Below are positions 16,691 to 19,471 of a stretch of DNA of 19,471 bases, one piece after another (position 1 is the stretch's first letter; each line of letters starts with the position of its first letter). The notes under the pieces are model-generated. The model was not told the DNA's origin. It did not search any database and worked only from the letters and a program-made list of their open reading frames with translations. Origin of the DNA: Sulfurospirillum sp. (GTDB taxonomy: Bacteria > Campylobacterota > Campylobacteria > Campylobacterales > QNZT01); assembly GCA_003978455.1 (NCBI GenBank), contig QNZT01000178.1, positions 1 to 19,471 of the forward strand. The letters run 5' to 3'. The translations under genes and the position numbers were made by a program.

Positions 16691-17628
16691 AGATCGTACG
16701 CTATACACCGGAGCTGACCCACACCTGGAACGATTTTCTGCGTAATGCCAAAAACTACCACTTCTTTTTTCACCGGGACTATCTTGCCTATCACGGGGAG
16801 CGTTTTGAGGACTTTTCCCTGCTGATTTACGATGAGAAAGAGAAGTTGATCGCGCTTTTGCCTGCCAACAGAGTAGATGACAAACTCTGGACACATCAGG
16901 GGCTGACATATGGTGGATTTGTGGTCAATGACAACATGAAGATGGAGACGATGATGGAGATTTTCGAGGCGGTGAAAGGGTACCTTCATGAAGTGGGGAT
17001 CAGTGCCGTTGTCTATAAAACGATTCCATATATACACCATCTGAAACCGGCGGAAGAGGATCGCTATGCGCTCTTCATGCAGGATGCGACGCTGATCCAG
17101 CGTGAAGCTGGTGCGGTGATCGACCTGCAGAAAACCGTCAAATACTCCAACGGGCGCAAATGGAGCCTGAAAAAGGCGAAAAAAGAGGGTTTCGAGATCG
17201 AAGAGAGCAGGGAGTTTGGGCGCTTCTGGGAGCTTTTGGAAGAGATACTCAAACAGCAGCATGATGCCAAACCGGTACATTCTCTGGAGGAGATCACACA
17301 TCTGAACAACCTTTTCCCCGATAATATCCGGCTCTATCTAGTGCATAAAGATGGCAGATTGCTTGCCGGGGGTATTACATTTGAAAATCCTGAACTGACC
17401 CATCTGCAATATGTGGCCAACTCCAACGAAGGCAGGAAGATCGGGGCGTTAGATTTCTTGATTGACCATTTGATTCATGAAAGAAAAGAGAGCGGGAAGC
17501 GTTTTTTCGATTTCGGTACCTCCAACGAAGAGAACGGGCGTGTGCTGAACCGGGGGTTGATCGATCAGAAGGAGCGTTTTGGTGCCCGTGTCGTGGTCAA
17601 TGACAGGTATTTGTGGAGGATCTCATGA
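16687..17628 (+). CDS. GNAT/FemAB-like acyltransferase, probable amino-sugar N-acyltransferase
   Basis: The 313 residues look like two GNAT folds in tandem, as in FemAB and the BioF2-like acetyltransferase family. Supporting parts are HFFFHRDYLAYHGERF near the N-terminus, LIALLPANRVDDKLWTHQG, the LAGGITFE strand and the C-terminal block HLQYVANSNEGRKIGALDFL continuing to FDFGTSNEENGRVLNRGL. There is no signal peptide. It lies between a ketoisomerase and an aminotransferase for a 3-amino sugar, so acylation of the sugar amine is the natural guess, replacing the hexapeptide-repeat FdtC of the classical pathway. The start overlaps the previous stop (ATGA) and has only a weak ribosome binding site. 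Confidence 0.75.
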   Translation: MKIVRYTPELTHTWNDFLRNAKNYHFFFHRDYLAYHGERFEDFSLLIYDEKEKLIALLPANRVDDKLWTHQGLTYGGFVVNDNMKMETMMEIFEAVKGYLHEVGISAVVYKTIPYIHHLKPAEEDRYALFMQDATLIQREAGAVIDLQKTVKYSNGRKWSLKKAKKEGFEIEESREFGRFWELLEEILKQQHDAKPVHSLEEITHLNNLFPDNIRLYLVHKDGRLLAGGITFENPELTHLQYVANSNEGRKIGALDFLIDHLIHERKESGKRFFDFGTSNEENGRVLNRGLIDQKERFGARVVVNDRYLWRIS

Positions 17629-18722
17629 TCGCTTTTCTCGATCTTGCGTCGATCAATGCACCCTATATGGAGGAGATGAAAGAGGCGGCAAATCGCGTCA
17701 TCGAAAGCGGCTGGTACATTTTGGGCAAAGAGGTCGGGGCATTTGAGTCACAGTTTGCGGAGTATTGCGGTGTCAAACACGCCATCGGTGTCGCCAGCGG
17801 TCTGGATGCCCTGCATCTGATTTTCCGCGGTTACAAAGAGATGGGCGTGATGAAAGAGGGGGATGAGGTGATCGTCCCTGCAAATACCTATATCGCTTCG
17901 ATTCTGGCAGTGAGTGAAAATGGACTGGTACCGGTTTTTACAGAACCGAGTTTGGAGAGTTACAATATCGATCCCGATCAGATCGAACTGAAGATCACAC
18001 CCAAAACAAAAGCGATCCTCGCCGTGCATCTTTACGGGCAGAGTGCCGATATGCGGCGTATCAATGCGATCGCGGCAAAGCACGGTTTGAAGGTGATCGA
18101 AGATGGTGCGCAGGCACACGGCGCGATGCACCACGGCAAAAGGGTCGGTGCTCTGGGAGATGCCGCGGGTTTTAGTTTCTATCCGGGGAAAAACCTGGGT
18201 GCACTGGGGGATGGCGGGGCGGTGACAACCGATGACGACCTGCTCTCTGAAACGATCTGCACCCTACGAAACTATGGCAGTGAAAAGAAGTATCACAACC
18301 TGTACAAAGGTGTCAACAGTCGTCTCGATGAGCTCCAGGCGGCAGTGCTTTCGGTAAAGCTCCCCTATCTCGATGCTGCCAATGCCAGACGTCATGAGAT
18401 CGCACGGAGGTATCTTGACGAAGTGGACAATCCCCGGATCATCTTGCCGGAAGTGATGCCTGACAACCGTCATGTCTGGCACCTATTTGTCGTACGTTGC
18501 CGGGAGCGGGAAGTGTTGCAGCGCTATCTGGCGGAGCAGGAGATAGGGACGATGATCCACTATCCGATCCCGCCGCATAAGCAGCGTGCATACCGGGAGT
18601 ATGCGAAGCTTTCACTGCCGCTGACGGAGCAGATTCATGAAGAGGTGTTGAGTATTCCCCTTCATGAAAGACTCACACAAGAGGAGGTTACGCGGATTGT
18701 CGCTGCGCTGAATAGTTTTTGA
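17625..18722 (+). CDS. FdtB/DegT-type PLP-dependent sugar aminotransferase
   Basis: This 365-residue enzyme belongs to the DegT/DnrJ/EryC1/StrS family and should place an amino group on a dTDP-3-keto-6-deoxyhexose using PLP and glutamate. Motifs from the chosen start are SGWYILGKEVGAFE (28-41), GVASGLDALHL (55-65), VPANTYIAS (84-92), EDGAQAHGA (159-167), FSFYPGKNLGALGDGG (183-198, K189 the Schiff-base lysine) and NYGSEKKYHN followed by NSRLDELQAAVL. ATG 17625 follows GGAGGA (17615-17620) and overlaps the previous stop (ATGA). An in-frame GTG at 17613 would bypass that site and is less likely. The 3' end overlaps a convergent gene by 35 nt. Confidence 0.92.
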   Translation: MIAFLDLASINAPYMEEMKEAANRVIESGWYILGKEVGAFESQFAEYCGVKHAIGVASGLDALHLIFRGYKEMGVMKEGDEVIVPANTYIASILAVSENGLVPVFTEPSLESYNIDPDQIELKITPKTKAILAVHLYGQSADMRRINAIAAKHGLKVIEDGAQAHGAMHHGKRVGALGDAAGFSFYPGKNLGALGDGGAVTTDDDLLSETICTLRNYGSEKKYHNLYKGVNSRLDELQAAVLSVKLPYLDAANARRHEIARRYLDEVDNPRIILPEVMPDNRHVWHLFVVRCREREVLQRYLAEQEIGTMIHYPIPPHKQRAYREYAKLSLPLTEQIHEEVLSIPLHERLTQEEVTRIVAALNSF

Positions 18723-19471
18723 TGCGCTGGAGCTGGATACGGATCGTAAACTTTGCGATCTCTTTTGCCAGCAGCCATCTGTGATAGCCCTGAAAATCGT
18801 TCCAGTGCAGTTTGAGTGTTTTTCGGCTGTCTTCGAGCAGTTTGATAAAGTTACTGCTTGAACCGGCGCTCATATTGCTTTCATGAAGGCGGTACGCGCT
18901 CACTTTTTCATCCAGAAAGCCGATGAGATTTTGCGCGGCGAACTTGAGGTAGAGGTCGTAATCCTCCATATACATCTCTTCGTTGTAGTTGCCGAACCTG
19001 GTGTAGAAGTCACGTTTGACCATCAGCACGGGGCCGGGAACGGCGAAGTTGGAGATAAACTCCTCCTTGATCCCTTCATCGGTCAGGAGTTTCGCTTTGT
19101 CGGCGTGACGCAGGGAGAAGAGCCCGCTGTCGTGTGTCTGGTTTCCCTGCTGATCGACGACGATGCAGTCGGCGAACACGGCATACTTTTCAGGATGGTT
19201 TCTGAGATAGCCAAGGCGCTTTTCCAGACCGCCGGGAAGGAGAAAATCATCACTGGCGAGTGTGACGAGGTACTCTCCCGAAGCGAGTGAGAGGAGGGTA
19301 TTGAGTGTTTTGGTCAGTCCCTGGTTCGGCTGGCTTTTATAGGTGATCTGCACCCGGTCGCCGTTTTTGCCGATCCACTCCCGGATGACACTGTCTGTGT
19401 TGTCTGTGGAGCCGTCGTTGATGATGACAACCTCTTTGTCGGGAAAAGGATCGTCGGCGATAGAGTCGAGT
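18688..19471 (-). CDS. Family 2 glycosyltransferase, N-terminus outside window
   Basis: The frame is open to the right edge, so the upstream start and the first strand of the Rossmann-like fold are missing; about 260 residues are visible. The GT-A signatures are EVVIINDGSTDNTDSVIREW (outermost), QPNQGLTKTLNTLLSLASGEYL, and the metal/nucleotide-binding ASDD motif (bases 19246-19251 encode DD). Later come an acidic YMEDYDLYLKFA segment and LHESN. A GTG at 19353 is internal, not the start. The protein probably transfers a sugar onto lipopolysaccharide or another glycan; donor and acceptor cannot be told. It converges on the aminotransferase gene. Confidence 0.88.
   Translation of the reverse strand, partial: LDSIADDPFPDKEVVIINDGSTDNTDSVIREWIGKNGDRVQITYKSQPNQGLTKTLNTLLSLASGEYLVTLASDDFLLPGGLEKRLGYLRNHPEKYAVFADCIVVDQQGNQTHDSGLFSLRHADKAKLLTDEGIKEEFISNFAVPGPVLMVKRDFYTRFGNYNEEMYMEDYDLYLKFAAQNLIGFLDEKVSAYRLHESNMSAGSSSNFIKLLEDSRKTLKLHWNDFQGYHRWLLAKEIAKFTIRIQLQRIKNYSAQRQSA

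Larger units (their letters stand above)
12345..18887. repeat. Dispersed palindromic octamer TTCATGAA, 11 copies
   Basis: Copies start at 12345, 12555, 13669, 14844, 16129, 16684, 16985, 17474, 18634, 18661 and 18880. Ten of the eleven read TTCATGAAG on at least one strand. Nine lie inside genes and always in the frame that encodes Leu-His-Glu or Ile-His-Glu; two surround start codons (lipoprotein at 16133, acyltransferase at 16687). I found no copy in 1-12344. About 0.1 copy would be expected by chance in this stretch from base composition. Confidence 0.8.

Noticed and set aside
17613..17624. GTG 17613 as the aminotransferase start
   Set aside because: GGAGGA at 17615-17620 would be inside the gene; ATG 17625 has correct spacing and an ATGA overlap.

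Overview
The window most likely comes from a member of the Campylobacterota (epsilonproteobacteria), probably a free-living Sulfurovum/Sulfurimonas-like relative rather than Helicobacter. The support is a separate rpoB and rpoC pair of epsilonproteobacterial type (RpoC is about 1505 residues, near the length I recall for Campylobacter). The order rpoBC-rpsL-rpsG-fusA has no tuf after fusA. A molybdate operon carries a TOBE gene between modA and modB, as I recall for Campylobacter jejuni. Promoters look like T-rich or extended -10 types with weak -35 boxes. Base composition is near 45-50% GC by eye. The species assignment is inference.

Layout. Positions 1-11182 (+) hold essential expression genes: the 3' part of rpoB, rpoC (overlapping rpoB by 29 nt), rpsL, rpsG and fusA. 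The gaps around rpsL contain candidate promoters and RNA hairpins, including a stem-loop just before rpsG where S7 autoregulation acts in E. coli. fusA is followed by a chain of overlapping hairpins and a tRNA-Arg(CCT) with encoded CCA. Positions 11439-14171 (+) are a compact molybdate uptake operon: modA, a two-domain TOBE/Mop-like protein, modB and modC, joined by overlaps or abutting codons.

Positions 14193-16133 (-) hold three envelope genes: an exported WD40-like beta-propeller, a tiny exported protein with six cysteines in mirror-symmetric spacing, and a lipoprotein. The first two have their own sigma70-like promoter. Positions 16277-18722 (+) are a translationally coupled set for a 3-amino-3,6-dideoxyhexose: an FdtA-type 3,4-ketoisomerase, a GNAT/FemAB-like acyltransferase and a DegT/FdtB-type PLP aminotransferase. 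A family 2 glycosyltransferase (-, N-terminus outside the window) meets the aminotransferase tail to tail and overlaps it by 35 nt. Together these suggest the edge of a surface polysaccharide locus.

The most unusual pattern is not a gene. The palindromic octamer TTCATGAA occurs 11 times between 12345 and 18887 and I found none in the first 12.3 kb. It is a candidate highly iterated palindrome, uptake-like motif or modification-linked motif. I saw no CRISPR array, insertion sequence, phage gene or defence system.
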